64,000 nt of DNA from Pelecanus crispus (taxonomy: Eukaryota; Chordata; Aves; Pelecaniformes; Pelecanidae), in NCBI RefSeq assembly GCF_030463565.1, contig NC_134643.1, forward strand, positions 77,373,721 to 77,437,720, given 5' to 3'. Positions 1 through 11,662 of the stretch are shown piece after piece. Position numbers and translations under genes: made by a program. The stretch's first letter is position 1; the number at the start of each line of letters is the position of its first letter. Below the pieces are notes generated by a model. It was not told the DNA's origin, made no database searches, and saw only the letters and a list, made by a program, of their open reading frames with translations.

Positions 1-1684
1 TACTGCTAGTATGACCCATTGGCCAAAGCAGCCTGTTTTCTAGGCGGTGCCTGTACAGCTGATTTTTTTTGTTGTTGTTCTGTGTGCCCTGAGCTAATTG
101 CGAGAAAGTGAGATCAGAGGAACCATTTCCAACACAGTAGCTATATCCTGGGGAGCTCTTTATAAGGCTGGTCTGACAACATCAGATTTTAGGGGGCCAT
201 GTAGTGTGTTAATTGCAACAGTGGAGCTTGTCTCCTACAAATTTGAGGTGGGGAGTCTGTGTGAGTGTTGTGGTTGGAGGCCAGAGGCAGATTTCCAGCC
301 TGAGATTAGGATATTTTTGTTCTTTTCAGAAAAGTGCAGTGGTTGAGCAGGTGGCGTAAGAAAAGAAAATGCATCAAATGGGTTACCACTGATAACTACA
401 TTTATTCCAACTCCCCCACTCCGTAGCTGCATATATGACAGGCATTTTAGGTATTTATGTGCTGAAATAAATCTTCATTTGAATTATGATCTATCATGGA
501 AATGGATATATGTAGCATGTTAAAATAGCTAATGATGTTTTTAAGGTTAACGGCAATTGTGGAGCTGTTCAGAAATTCATCAGGATCACATGCTTTAAAA
601 GCAGCCGATCTTTCACATCTTTTTGTAAAGTGTTGTGGCTTTTAAGTGAAGTCACTTTCATGATAAGGGAAACTTATGCATTTGGAGAATGCTGCATCTC
701 AGAGTAGTAAGAGTGTTTAGAAAAAAGTAATAATAGTGGAAAACCTCAAATGCTGTATTTTTGTAGCATTCAAAGCATCCTGTAAGGGGCCTCACAGAAA
801 AAAGACTGCTAAGCTGAATTTAAGTGTCTTTGGTAGCAGCACAAAAGAAGCCATAGACCTAAGTTGTACTTCCCCCTACCCTAAAAGTAAACCATATTGC
901 ATTCATCGTACAGCTTCTGACAGAGGTCAGAAAACATTGCGACGGTTATTAAAGGGTTCGAGCTTCTTCCCTGGGGTACACAGCCTTCAGGGGGACTTGT
1001 GAGCTGCTCTTACAGATGAGGAGTCTGTGCAGGGAGCCGACGTCGCTCATTCCCAGTTCGGGCAGCCTCTGCCGCCCTTGTCCCTGTGTTTGTCACGCCC
1101 GCAGCGCTGCTGCGGGCCACGTGAGCCGGCATAACGCTGCTGTGGCCCCGAGCCGGCTTCACCCAGGGTCTGAACTGGCTGGGGGGGCACGAAATGCTGA
1201 ACTCGGGCTCAGTCAGTCATTGACGGTTGCCTCTCTGATTGATGATACGGTTTAAAAGCAAACACACGGTCTCCAAACTTTGCTTTTTCTGTGGCTGTAT
1301 GAAAGATGTGGAACTCTTTTTTCTCCTTGTTTTCTTCCTCTAGAGATGTATGTTTGATGTATTTCTTTGCTAGCTATCAGCATCGCTAGGTCACTTGCTT
1401 TAATTTCAGTGACTTCAAATCTGGAAGAAGCCTGGGAGTTGCACGTGATGTAAATTGGTACTCGCTTGTTCAGTTACTGTGCTGTGTGTAGAGGATTTTC
1501 CTGAGCTAATGTACGATTGAAATAAGTAATGTTGTAGACGGCGTGCTCAGCTCGGCACACGAAGGCGCCTTTCCTGGAACAGGGGATGCCCTGAGAGCAG
1601 CGGGTGGCTGTGGCAGAGCGGCGTGCGGGTCCCGCCTGCGCAGTTTCTCCTCTCCTTGCAGCAGCCCCCGCGCTCCCAGCCTTG

Positions 1685-1752
1685 CACACGCACGCGGGCA
1701 CACGCACTCGCACACGCACACACACCCCCCACACCCACACCCCCCACCCCCC
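1685..1752. repeat. CA/CCCACA-rich simple repeat
   Basis: This is an interrupted CA-rich tract that grades into CCCCCCACACC and poly-C. It lies in the GC-rich end of the RASSF8 intron, about 170 bp before the acceptor. Confidence 0.85.
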
Positions 1753-1814
1753 GGCCCCGTTCCCCCGCGAACCGAGGGTGAGCGGGGGCGGCCCTTGAGG
1801 GCGGCGCGGGGCGG

Positions 1815-1829
1815 CCGCCAGGGGGCGCC
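1815..1829 (+). promoter_or_regulatory. CTCF-like motif, forward
   Basis: CCGCCAGGGGGCGCC matches the well-known CTCF core (CCNNNAGGGGGCGC type). It forms the left arm of an inverted repeat whose right arm is the motif at 1869-1887. Occupancy is an inference from motif match only. Confidence 0.6.
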
Positions 1830-1868
1830 GGCGGCGGCCCCGCCTGCTTTCCGGCGCTGGCGCTGCCC

Positions 1869-1887
1869 GGCAGCGCCCCCTGGCGGG
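1869..1887 (-). promoter_or_regulatory. CTCF-like motif, reverse
   Basis: On the minus strand this reads CCCGCCAGGGGGCGCTGCC, a very close match to the CTCF core. It lies 40 bp after the forward motif and 32 bp before the exon at 1920, in convergent orientation to the first. Confidence 0.65.
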
Positions 1888-1919
1888 CCGCCCCGCTGAC
1901 GGCTGTGCTTGCCTTGCAG

Positions 1920-2809
1920 GCCGCACCGGGCGGTACACGCTGATCGAGAAGTGGCGGGACACGGAGCGGCACCTGGCACCGCACGAAAACCCCATCGTGT
2001 CGCTGAACAAGTGGGGCCAGTACGCGAGCGACGTGCAGCTGATCCTGCGCCGCACCGGGCCCTCTCTGAGCGAGAGGCCGACTTCGGACAGCGTGGCTCG
2101 CATCCCAGAGAGGACTCTGTACCGGCAAAGCTTACCTCCCCTCGCCAAGCTGAGGCCTCCCAGCGACAAATCCATGAAGAGGAGGGAGCCGAAAAGGAAA
2201 TCCCTCACCTTCACCGGAGGGGCCAAGGGGTTAATGGACATCTTTGGGAAAAGCAAGGAATCCGAGTTCAAGCAAAAGGTGCTCAACAACTGTAAAACAA
2301 CAGCGGATGAGTTGAAGAAATTGATCCACCTCCAGACGGAGAAACTTCAGTGCATCGAGAAACAGCTGGAGTCCAATGAAGCCGAGATCCGCTACTGGGA
2401 ACAAAAGTATAACTCCAGTCTGGAAGAAGAAATCCTCAAGCTAGAGCAGAAGATCAAAAGGAACGAAGTGGAGATTGAAGAGGAAGAGTTCTGGGAAAAC
2501 GAGCTGCAGATCGAACAGGAGAATGAAAAGCAGCTGAAGGAGCAGCTGCAGGAGATGAGGCAGAGGATCCTGGAGTGCGAGAGCAAGCTGAAGGACTATG
2601 TGTCTCAGATCCACAACATGGAAAGTGGCCTTGAAGCAGAGAAGTTGCAGCGGGAAGTTCAAGAGTCCCAAGTGAATGAAGAAGAGGTCAAGGAAAAGAT
2701 CGAGAAGGTGAAGGGCGAAATTGATATTCAGGGCCAGCAGAGTCTGAGATTGGAAAATGGCATTAAAGCTGTAGAAAGGTCTTTGGGCCAAGCTACTAAA
2801 CGGTTACAG
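1920..2809 (+). CDS. RASSF8: RASSF8 large coding exon (RA domain end plus coiled coil)
   Basis: The acceptor is gccttgcag at 1911-1919 and the donor is cag|gtaagaat at 2810. The first two bases (gc) complete a glycine codon begun in the previous exon, followed by 296 full codons, so the exon ends in phase 0 after KRLQ. It holds the last part of the RA domain, the basic linker and most of the coiled coil. The open frame runs past the donor to about 2980, but that tail is intron: the donor is a strong consensus and the next exon continues the known protein. Confidence 0.95.
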
Positions 2810-5800
2810 GTAAGAATGTCCTTTTTATCCATAGCAAAGAAAAGTCAAAGACCTGATTGTAAGGAGTTTCTCTTACGCAGATTTGAAGCCCATGAAAGAA
2901 AACACGAGAAAGTTTCCACAGTGAATTTGGGTAAAAGGAGGAAATTCAAATTGCACTTTAGATTTTTTTTTTTTTTTTGAAGAGCAGACAATTTTCATTT
3001 CCCCTCTGTGTATTTTACTCATTCAGACCATCTGAAAAGAAAAACAGTGGTTAGTTCTTTGCCTCAAGATAAACCAGCAGATATTTTGGTGGATGTGTTC
3101 CTGGCCATTCAGAAGGCTTGGGTGGCCTGCAGGGTTAATGCCGAGTGCCACACCACCGTTCATTTATTTACATGCTGGCTCAGTTTCTTTTCCATCGGTT
3201 ACAGTTTTGGTTTGCTACCATTCCCTGACTGCCTGGTGACCTCTGAGAAATCACTGGAAGCATATCTTCACCATGCAATGGTCCATGATAGAGAAACACC
3301 AGAGCTAACGTCAGCCAAACTAGCTGAGGGCGGTGTGGCTGCACCCATGGTAATGCATCTAGCCACCTCGCCCTGCTGAGAGGGAGTGCTTGTTAGCTCC
3401 CAGTGAGGTGCTGCTGTGCTAGTGGGCCTGGGCTCTTTTACATCTCAGACAAATAATATCTCCTGCATGAAAAATAGCACATTTAGGGCTAGTGGGGGAT
3501 TGTTGTACTGCTGGGTGCTAAACCAGACCATAGTGCTCTCAGCCTAACATCTTTAAAAGTATTAGTCTTCAAACCCCTGTTGATTTGGGGTTAGATGTCT
3601 TGAGGATTTAGATCCTAGATCTTGGCAGCTCAGTGCTTCGTATTGTTAAATTTCAGGGAAATTTGCACCATCGTAGCCCTTTCTGAGGCTAAACTTCTGA
3701 TTCTTGCTAGGTTTGTCTGCCACCAAAATAGATTAATTAAAAAAACCAGTCCAAAAGCAGCACCTGGATAGATGGATGTAGAGCTGAAACAACTGTTAGC
3801 TTACAGGGCTTTTGTTTTAAAGAATAGTATCTCCCTTTTCCTGTCTGGCTTGCTGGTATTCAGGATTTTATTGTCTCTACAGCTCAGGCGTTTGTGGCAC
3901 GTGTCAAAAGAGAATCTAGTTTCTGGTTCCTTGCTGAAGTTAATGATATCACTTGGAACTCGATAGAGCATGAAAGAATAAATATAAATGGAAATCCAGC
4001 TGCTAGCTGGATGAGGTGAAGGAAAGATTGTGGCTCCTGGGATTTTAATGTGCCACGTAAGACAGGACTGAAGCACCACACATCAGTTTGAGTTGCGATT
4101 CTTGCTGTATTCCTGGGATTCACGGTTGCTATGTTCCACAGTGCTGCAGTTGCAGTAAGGTGATCGTGCTGTGAATTTGTAAAGGGATTTTGCATCCTTA
4201 CTCCTGCGCACCTAGAACCATGTCAGTATAAGCTGGTTTTACTAAATGAGGAGGGGAAAAAATGTAATCTTTTCATCCAAAGGAAAATGGATGAAAACTG
4301 GAAGCAGGTTTGGCCATATTTATCCATCCTAAGTTTCCAGGCACACCACACTTAAGGATTTGTGCTAACAGAAAGCATCAAGTCCTCTTTATATATTTTA
4401 CCTATCCTCAGTAACAGTGAGGCTATGATTGAGTTCGAAATCTTTCTCGCTTTGTTTTTTTCCTAGGCTAGGGTTTCACTTTCTCAGGAAAGTTCCCGTT
4501 AAATTCAGATCCTCCAAGCTTGTTCTAAACCTAAAGATGGAATCTGGAAAGTCCAGGAGAAAATAAACTCAGCTCTGTATTATACAGTTTTGGGGGGATG
4601 AACTAGAGAAAGAGTTTCTTGCATGCTGAAAGTTAAATATTAATATTCATAGAACTGCTGATTTGAAACTAGAAAAGTTGAGCATGGGTGTTTTCATAGA
4701 CCTTTTCAGTAAGGAAAGAAAGAAAATTTTGGTTCACTAGATTTCAAGTGATAAGAACATAAAGGTGGCATTTTTTAGTAGCGTGTGAGAAATTTCTAGT
4801 AATTTGTCCTACCTCTTTCATTCCTTTTCTCTAGCCACCTCAATAAACATTACTTTCCAGCAATATGAGGCTATGTTAGGTTATTAACGATCAGATACAG
4901 CACTCTGCTCTCCCTGTTTCTAGAGAAAGATTTTAAATGCAAAAAAACCCCAAACCAAACCAAAAAAACCAAATCCCACCCTTCTTCAGGGCAAAGATCT
5001 CACTAAAGTTTCACAATTAGATACTAAATTTAAAAGCTTAAACCAGTAGGATTTGGGGTAATAACATTTTTACCTTATGTCTTGTGAAAGTTGAGAAATG
5101 GCAAGAACAAGTTATTTATGATGTTAGTTCTGCTAACCTGCATATTTCAGTGATTCAGGTTTTTTTAAAAAACTAAATTCCCTTCAGTGGCAACTTTGTT
5201 ACAATCTCACAAAACATGGAGTTGTAGAATTAACATTGTAGTCAGTAAAGCCAGCTGAGAATTTCCTGGGCCCCAAGTGCCCAGTTGTAGACTGTAATAG
5301 GCCTAAAATAAATTGAAGAATTTTTCTGTAGAATTGTGTTAAAATTTTGAGGTGCCCTGGTTTCCATTTCTCAGTCCAGTTTCTCTGAAAGCTCATAGCC
5401 AATGAATGGAAACCCAAGTCTAGCATGGGAAACTGAGACCAACCCCATGATATGCATTGACTGAACAGGTCAAACACGCACATCAGTGACAAAGCAATTG
5501 GCATTTAAAAGGTCCTAATTTAGACATCAGATCAGTTGTGTTAATTTTCTTACTAACTGCTGAATTCAGCCTTAACTATGACCTTACTGCAAGTTTAAAA
5601 AGAATAAAGGCTGTGTTGTTGGGGACTGTTCCTAGAACAGATCCACAAAACTATTCTCCCCCAATCCTGTGAGTTCATGTATAATTCTGCTTACACAAGA
5701 TAATTAGGGAAAGAAGGTTGACCCAACCTCCATCTCTTGCCCGAATGAAGATGTAGCAGTGTGCACTGCATGGAAATGCCCACGGACGTGCTACCTGGCA

Positions 5801-8039
5801 TCTGGGTAGCTAGTCCATCCCCTATGTGGCCAAATAGGTGAAGCCCACCCTGGCTGTGGAAGAGTGCCACATGCAGCTGTCTGCTAATGAAGCTGAATCT
5901 GGGGCGGGGGCGGGGGGGGGGGGGGGGCGGCGGCGGCGGAGGGGAATAACTGTAGTCTAAGACTGTCGTAATCTATTGGAGCTGTAGGTTTTGTATATCA
6001 TGCTAGAATTACAGAGCATTGAGGAAGACCCTAAATGATCATCTTCTGTGCTTGTAAAGGGGTGGTGAACCAGCCAGGATTTGGCCTCGCTGTCCAAAAC
6101 ACAGTACGTTTGCAGAGTGAGAGAGTTCTGTCCATAAAAATTTACACTCTAAATAGAAAACGCAAAGAACAAGGAAAGAAGGGAATTATTCTCCTTTTAC
6201 GAACAGGAGAACTAAATGAGCTGTCCAAGTCATGCTGGACACTTCTGGCAGAGCTCAGATTTGGTGCCAGGCTGATGCTCAGCTGACATATTTTTTCAGA
6301 GTGCTCGCTATTACCTTTACTTGCTCACCTCTGTTGTGCCAGAATTTTTTTCAGGTGATATAAGAAACATCTGCTAGTCATCCAAGAAGCGATATAAACA
6401 GACCAGTAGTAACCCCTAATAAATAATAGTGAGTGTTGATTCACTTTCTAAATTATGGGAGTAAAATACCTTTCAACTGTTCCGTTTACATTTGAATTTA
6501 AAAATCAGAGACTTTTGCATCAAAAGGAGAAGCTTTAGCTGCCCAGTTGCAAATAGAGTCTTGAAATGCTGCTTTATGCTCACTGCTGCTCAGCAGATGT
6601 TTTCTCTTTCCTGGCAGGACAGGGAACAAGAACTGGAGCAACTGACAAAGGAGCTGCGACAGGTCAATCTCCAACAGTTCATCCAGCAAACAGGAACGAA
6701 GGTCACGGTGCTGCCCGCAGACCCCGTTGAGCTGGAGGCCCCGCACATGGAGCTCGAGAGAGGTGCAGCACTCAGAATGCTGTTGGTGGGCAGGAGAAGA
6801 GGGTGGCAATGTGTTTACCTGCTGCATTAATGCTAGTACTCATACATCAAGTGAATGCTCTGTTAGTGAAGAAGTTAGCAAAGTATTAAGAAAGAACAGC
6901 GTCAAATATTTCTTTTCATTCCAAGGGTTTAGCAAGCTATAAATAAAGCGCAGTGTGTAGGTAACGTCTCTCCCACTGTGCCTGGGCATGTGTTTGTCCC
7001 ATCAGTAACCCACTAGGCCAGTAGCTTTCAAGTGTGGCCACCATGGCTGCAGGCATGTAAGCTGGCACACAACGTGATTGCATGTCTGACATTGCTGTTC
7101 ATCTGGGTTCTTCCTCTTCTGTGGGGATGTGTTGTCAAAGGAGAAAAAGGAATGTGTCTGGATCTTGAGAAATCCCAGACAGCAGCCACACAGGAATAGG
7201 AGCTAATCCAGCTGGGCTGCCCGCCATCCAGTCCTGCACAGATGGCTGTTACGGCACATGCAAATTGACTTTGCCCCTAGCGAGATCAGTGCGTTCTGCA
7301 CATGCCCGCATCTGAATTCAGAATTTCCTAGACAGAAGCATGGGAGCACTTTGAATGCATGTCACAGCTGTGGCACAAGCGGAAACTCCTTTGCTGTGGC
7401 TCAGCCTCTGCTGTGGTGTGCTTTACCCAGTACCCTGCTTGCAAGGGGCCTGTTTCTCTCAGCATTCTCCTTCGCTGGTTCTGTCCCTCCTCTCGGAAAA
7501 CTTTCCAACCAAAAGGCGTTGGGGAGGGTAGGGAGGTGGGGAGAGAAGAAAAGACAGCCAGGCACCTGTACGAAGTTTCTCCTTTAAGTGGGCAGGAAGT
7601 TGAAGCTTTTGAGTTACGTGTAGGTACAAGCTCTTTCTGCACATTGCTGTATAAATGCATTGCATGTATCTGTGTGCATATTCTTTGTGGGAGGGTAATT
7701 ATATTGAGTAGGTATATCTTTCTGTTTTGAAATGAGTAGGAAGTGTGCCCCTTAGATCTCATCACTTCCTAGTCAGGCATTTGAAAGTTTTGTTGTATGT
7801 GGTATTAGTTTTTCTATACTGTGCTGAGCGCACACTGCACTAAGCAGGAAGAAGAGAGGTGTTCTACAGACACCACCCTTGGTGATGACATTTCTAACTG
7901 CCCTTTTTCTTGTGCAGAACCAACATTTCAGTCTGGGTCACTGAAGCGCCCTGGCTCGTCGAGGCAACTCCCCAGTAACCTTCGGATTCTACAGAATCCC
8001 CTGTCATCTGGTTTTAACCCGGAGGGCATTTATGTATGA
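1920..8039 (+). CDS. RASSF8: RASSF8, Ras association domain family member 8 (3-exon C-terminal part)
   Basis: Coding exons are 1920-2809, 6618-6762 and 7918-8039, all with GT/AG junctions. Joined, they give residues 35-419 if the missing first exon supplies 34 residues plus one base; that total equals the 419-residue human protein as I remember it. Visible order: the second half of the N-terminal RA (ubiquitin-like) domain ([19 protein letters not shown]), a basic linker ([19 protein letters not shown]), a long Glu/Lys/Gln-rich coiled coil over most of the large exon and into the second, and a short conserved tail ending NPEGIYV. RASSF8 is a scaffold of the N-terminal RASSF class, reported at epithelial junctions and in growth control; that role comes from the family, not this sequence. 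All junction phases fit (1-0, 0-1, 1-stop) and no frame lesions are seen. The start codon is outside the window. Confidence 0.96.
5901..5943. repeat. G-rich simple repeat
   Basis: The tract holds a 16-G run (5912-5927) followed by CGGCGGCGGCGGA. It is intronic in RASSF8 and could form a G-quadruplex on the plus strand. Confidence 0.85.
6160..6290 (-). mobile_element. MIR/CORE-like SINE fragment
   Basis: On the plus strand the order ATTCTCCTTTTACgaaCAGGAGAAct, then a degraded 'aagtcatgc' block, then CTGGCAGAGCTCAGATTTGGTGCCAGGCTG follows the reverse complement of the MIR consensus (oligo-A/T block, gaggaaactgag block, tRNA-related B-box block). It is diverged. The assignment is from recall of the consensus, without an alignment. 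Confidence 0.55.
6618..6762 (+). CDS. RASSF8: RASSF8 penultimate coding exon
   Basis: The acceptor is ctttcctggcag and the donor is gagag|gtgcag at 6763. The exon has 48 codons plus one base, starting [15 protein letters not shown]. It carries the end of the coiled coil and the conserved block [13 protein letters not shown]. The last base G joins AA of the next exon to make a glutamate codon. The donor is weaker than consensus (gtgcag), and reading through would add about 22 residues before a stop at 6828-6830. Confidence 0.94.
6763..7917 (+). other. RASSF8: RASSF8 last intron
   Basis: This intron starts gtgcag and ends cttgtgcag. It holds an AATAAA at 6942-6947, about 180 bp after the donor, which could permit intronic polyadenylation. 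I see no other gene. Confidence 0.85.
7918..8039 (+). CDS. RASSF8: RASSF8 terminal coding exon
   Basis: The acceptor is ccctttttcttgtgcag. The exon encodes a conserved C-terminus ([20 protein letters not shown], later NPEGIYV) and a TGA at 8037-8039. The tail is nearly identical to the mammalian protein, which fixes the frame. Confidence 0.96.
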
Positions 8040-8132
8040 CAGTACATACCTCTTCTGGAGAGGACCTAGCAAGGTACCCTGGACAAGATACACTTTTGTT
8101 TTATTCTGCCAATGATGGATTGAAGAAGGCGC

Positions 8133-8160
8133 TTTTTTTTTTTTTTTTTTTTTTTTTTTT
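8133..8160. repeat. T28 homopolymer
   Basis: An uninterrupted run of 28 T lies about 95 bp after the RASSF8 stop codon, inside the presumed 3'UTR. It will be length-variable and prone to sequencing error. Confidence 0.95.
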
Positions 8161-8370
8161 GTAGTTAAGCCACCATTATTTTTTATTCTTCCTCCAACAC
8201 ACCTCTTGGAGCCATACCCTGTGCACTGATGCTAAAGAGACAGAGGAACTGTCTCGATTCATAATTGGCAAGGATGAACTTGCTGTCAACACAGCTAGAG
8301 TGCAAAAACCTTCATTTGTTTTTGCCACTTCAGAAGTGTTTGGGAAAGTATTGTTCCATGTATAGGCATA

Positions 8371-8376
8371 AATAAA
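8371..8376 (+). terminator. RASSF8: Proximal poly(A) signal AATAAA
   Basis: A canonical hexamer about 330 bp after the RASSF8 stop codon could give a short 3'UTR. Use of this site is unproven. Confidence 0.5.
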
Positions 8377-9121
8377 AGACTGAGGGTGAAGGAAACCATG
8401 TATGCAACTTACCTGAGGTTTAATTTATTCCCTTTAATCAATGGACGTGTGAATGTTGACCTTTTATATTTTTATTTTTAACTTGTGAGTAATCACGTAT
8501 GGCTGTATGTCAGTCTGACAAGGTGACTTTAATTTACGTGTGCAACCATCCACCATTTGATCAAATACAACAACTTGCAATGCAGAGTTCTGTGGAGTGC
8601 TGAACCATTAAAATGGTTTGTCACCACTGAGTTCGTTAATTTCTGTTGTGGGTCATAATTTGTCATGTTCCATCCATTGCTACCTTTTAAGGCTTGAAAA
8701 GTGAGCTTGTGGGATTTACTTCTTGTTGAATCTGCCTTGAATGAAGCACCTAGTGTTCAAAAGATTTATGGAATTTAAATCTTGGCTTGGTAAAAATATT
8801 TCCAGCATATGATTGAGGATGCACTAGTTAGATGATATTTTATTATATAGAATGTATATTTGAAATATTTTGCCACATTGTATATGCTTTTTGAGAAAAG
8901 AACAATGTAAGAAGTTGTCTTCATATATCTTACCAAAAGATAGTAGGAGGCTTTCACTGTGTGTGATTTTGTACTTTTTTTTTTTTTCCACTAGCCATTA
9001 CAGTGTTCTTGTTTTGCGGTAAATCTTGTTGGAGGAGAGAAAAAAAGGACACAAAACAAATGAGCATTCTCTTCCAGCCTTCCAAAATTCACTCAAGTTT
9101 TGTGAAGGGAAGAAACCTGGC

Positions 9122-9182
9122 AGAGTCCCATGAAGTCAATAGCAGAGCTTCTCCTGGCTTGAGTGGGGACAGGATTTCATTC
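9122..9182. repeat. Ancient interspersed repeat fragment
   Basis: The stretch AGTCCCATGAAGTCAAT ... GTGGGGACAGGATTTCA resembles a widespread old sauropsid repeat containing 'ttgaagtcaatggga ... gaccaggatttca'. I do not recall the family name. A related piece is at 9661-9722. Confidence 0.35.
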
Positions 9183-9660
9183 CAGGTCCCCAATGTTAAA
9201 TGGTAGATGTTTAGCTCCCTTGAAAGATGTATTGCTGCTCAGTCACTTATAGAATATGAAGCTTACAAACAGGAAAGTCACACGTTTGGTAGTCACTTTT
9301 TACAAAAAATGTGATAAGAGAACATTATTGTATCTTGATGTCACTCTAATGCAATCAAAGTTAAGCAGGGATTAGACAAAATGGCTTCCCTGCAGAAAGT
9401 AAGACACTACATAGTAGCATGTTGGTTACAGGCCTTGAAATTAGATTGCTGAAGTCAACGCCAGAGAAAGTGACTGGCATCAGTGGGACACTGTATACGT
9501 TAGGAGGCTGGCCTCATGGACGAGGTAAAGAAGGGATGGGCCTTACCTAGTTGTATTTGGATTTCCTGTTCTAACAGCAAGTCATACCATTGTCCCCACC
9601 TTTGAGATCCACTTGACATGAGAGGGGGTCACCGTGCTTTCACTGCAGTATTGAATACCT

Positions 9661-9722
9661 GGACTAAAGTCAGTGGCAAAATGACAGAACTCCTGATGTC
9701 TTTGGTAGGGTCGGGATTTTAC
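9661..9722. repeat. Ancient interspersed repeat fragment
   Basis: GACTAAAGTCAGTGGCAAAA ... GTCGGGATTTTA has the same 'gactgaagtcaatggcaaaact ... ccaggattt' character as the piece at 9122-9182. Family not named. Confidence 0.35.
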
Positions 9723-10064
9723 CACTGGTAGGAAACTCCAAGCTTTTTGCCATAGAAAATACTTAAGAATTCTGAACTCCTAGCATCCTCTTGTGTTGAT
9801 TTACTGATGTGCAGATAAATGTTAATTGAAGTTTCCTTTTTGAAAAAAGGAGCTTCCTGAAAAATTGAAGTTTTACAAGACATAGTAGATGAAGGACTCT
9901 TGAGTGTTTAATGCATTTTTTTTTCCCCTTTCCACTTATTAATGGCATCATATATTCTAAAAATGCTGCTGTATTTAGACTAACAGCAACAGATAAGGCT
10001 GTGAATATATAAAGGACCTTTCCAAACGGATTCTGAATTTTTACCGTTTAACTTATAATCTCTC

Positions 10065-10083
10065 TTTTTTTTTTTTTTTTTTT
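10065..10083. repeat. T19 homopolymer
   Basis: A run of 19 T in the AT-rich presumed 3'UTR of RASSF8. Confidence 0.9.
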
Positions 10084-10229
10084 CTTTTCCTCCTTGTGAG
10101 CAAACTGGAAAATTAGATGTTCCTACCTGAGGAATCTTTACAGTGCTCACAGATTTTACTGTTAGTTTATCACAATTCTGTGCTCATGTTTACTGTGCCC
10201 ATAACTTTGTATTAAAAAAAAAAAAAGAA

Positions 10230-10257
10230 TGTGTGTGTGTATATATATATATATATA
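10230..10257. repeat. (GT)n(AT)n microsatellite
   Basis: A compound GT then AT dinucleotide repeat preceded by a 13-A run (10214-10226) and followed by A8. Confidence 0.95.
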
Positions 10258-11574
10258 AAAAAAAGTGTAAAATATACATAGTTTGGGGACAATATCTGTC
10301 CAAGGTACTTGAGCATATATGCCTTACATTCTGGGTTCACTTTACAGAAATAAAATGGCCCTCTCCAGTGGATATCTTGCATCTCCAGCACCTCTTGGTG
10401 TTAGAGAACTGAGGCACTCAGCACCTTGCAAAGTCTGGCCCAAATTATGCTGCATGGGGGTGGGGGGAAACACAAGGAAAAGCCTGTTGCAATTTCAGTC
10501 TTGTACTGAGATGAAGTGTTTTTAAGGCAGATCAGCATACTTACCCAGTTAATATTTTTGTCATACTTTGTGACTGGTCCATCTCCCACAGATGTCAGTT
10601 TGAGCTGAGTTGGGCTCTTCCTTCATAAAACCCGCTCTCTTTCTCTGCCAGGTTATTCTATAAGATGGAGGGAGGAGGAAAAGGATTAAAAGGGGAAGAG
10701 CAGCTTTGGAGGGCTTGAGTTATGGCTTTGTAACAGAATCAAGGAAGGAATTTGCCATTTAAGTTAAAAAATAGCATCTGCTGATTGCAGCAGCTGTTTG
10801 ACAGAAGGGCCAGCCTGGAGCTAGCTCAGGAGCGGCCACTGCATCATTCTTGAGAGGACCTTCCTTGTCAGGGCTTTAGCATATGTCAAGGTGACCTGAA
10901 AAACGTTCACAGCTTCCGCCATGTTGTGGCAAAGGAGAGGCTTTGGTATCCAAACCTGTCATTTGTGAGACACTGACAAATTCCTCTGCCCCCACCATAC
11001 TCCTCTTGCTTATTGAATTTCACCCAGGTTAAAGTTCTGTAGCATTTTCACCCTCTCTGTAAATAAACCAAAAATAAATGGCATGCCCTTGCGTTAAATG
11101 TGAATTGAACAATGTATTACAGTTATAAAAACTCCTCACATTATGGCAGTAAGAGTTTTGCTTCTGATCAACTGCAGAACCTCACTCTTCCTTTACAAAT
11201 GTAGAAAAATTCATTTTCAGAAGTGTTTCAGACCTACTTATGGGGCATTAGCAGAAAGGAAGCTACACATACTAATTTTAACAAGTGCCATATTATTTGC
11301 TGGGCCGCATGATAAAAATGCGTTTGTTTGCTTGCATTAAATAGTTGAATACACAAGCACTATTTTCCAGTGCACAGGGAATTTATATGGAGAATTGTAA
11401 TTTATTACTAATGGTAATTAACTGTGTTACCTCTCTCATCCATGAGGATACAGTTTATTTTTGCCGGTGATGCTATGTTGTTAGAGGAAAAGGGAGGGGG
11501 TGACCATTTGAAAAGCCAGTAGGTTAAGGCTAAGGTAAACATTCTGAATGCCCGAGCAACGGAGAAACCCAAGT

Positions 11575-11662
11575 CCCACTCTGAAAAGTCAGCTCGGAAC
11601 CTGCCTCCCGTTATCTTTCAGTGGGACTTAGGTTCCCAAGTGCCTGAATTGCCTCTGGAAAT
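11575..11662. repeat. Ancient interspersed repeat fragment
   Basis: TTTCAGTGGGACTTAGGTTC, followed by CCAAGTGCCTGAATTGCC, resembles an old amniote repeat of the 'aatgggacttaggctcctaagtgccttaggtgc' type. Recognised by eye only. Confidence 0.45.

Larger units (their letters stand above)
1..1919 (+). other. RASSF8: RASSF8 intron (3' part)
   Basis: This is non-coding sequence upstream of the first RASSF8 coding exon in the window. It ends in a canonical acceptor (pyrimidine-rich stretch, then gccttgcag at 1911-1919). The first ~1.5 kb is AT-balanced and shows nothing recognisable. From about 1540 it becomes CpG-rich, with a CA-rich simple repeat and two CTCF-like motifs listed separately. The first RASSF8 coding exon (start methionine and about 34 residues of the RA domain) was not found here and should lie left of the window. 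Confidence 0.75.
2810..6617 (+). other. RASSF8: RASSF8 intron
   Basis: This intron starts gtaagaat and ends ctttcctggcag. It contains a poly-T run at about 2962-2978, an A/C-rich (CCAAA-type) simple stretch near 4937-4980, a G-rich simple repeat at 5901-5943, and a MIR-like SINE at about 6160-6290. I see no other gene in it. Confidence 0.85.

Noticed and set aside
1474-2289. 271-codon minus-strand frame opposite the RASSF8 exon
   Set aside because: Antisense shadow of the RASSF8 exon and its GC-rich flank.
2810-2980. RASSF8 frame continuing past 2809
   Set aside because: A strong gtaag donor sits at 2810 and the next exon at 6618 restores the known protein sequence in phase.
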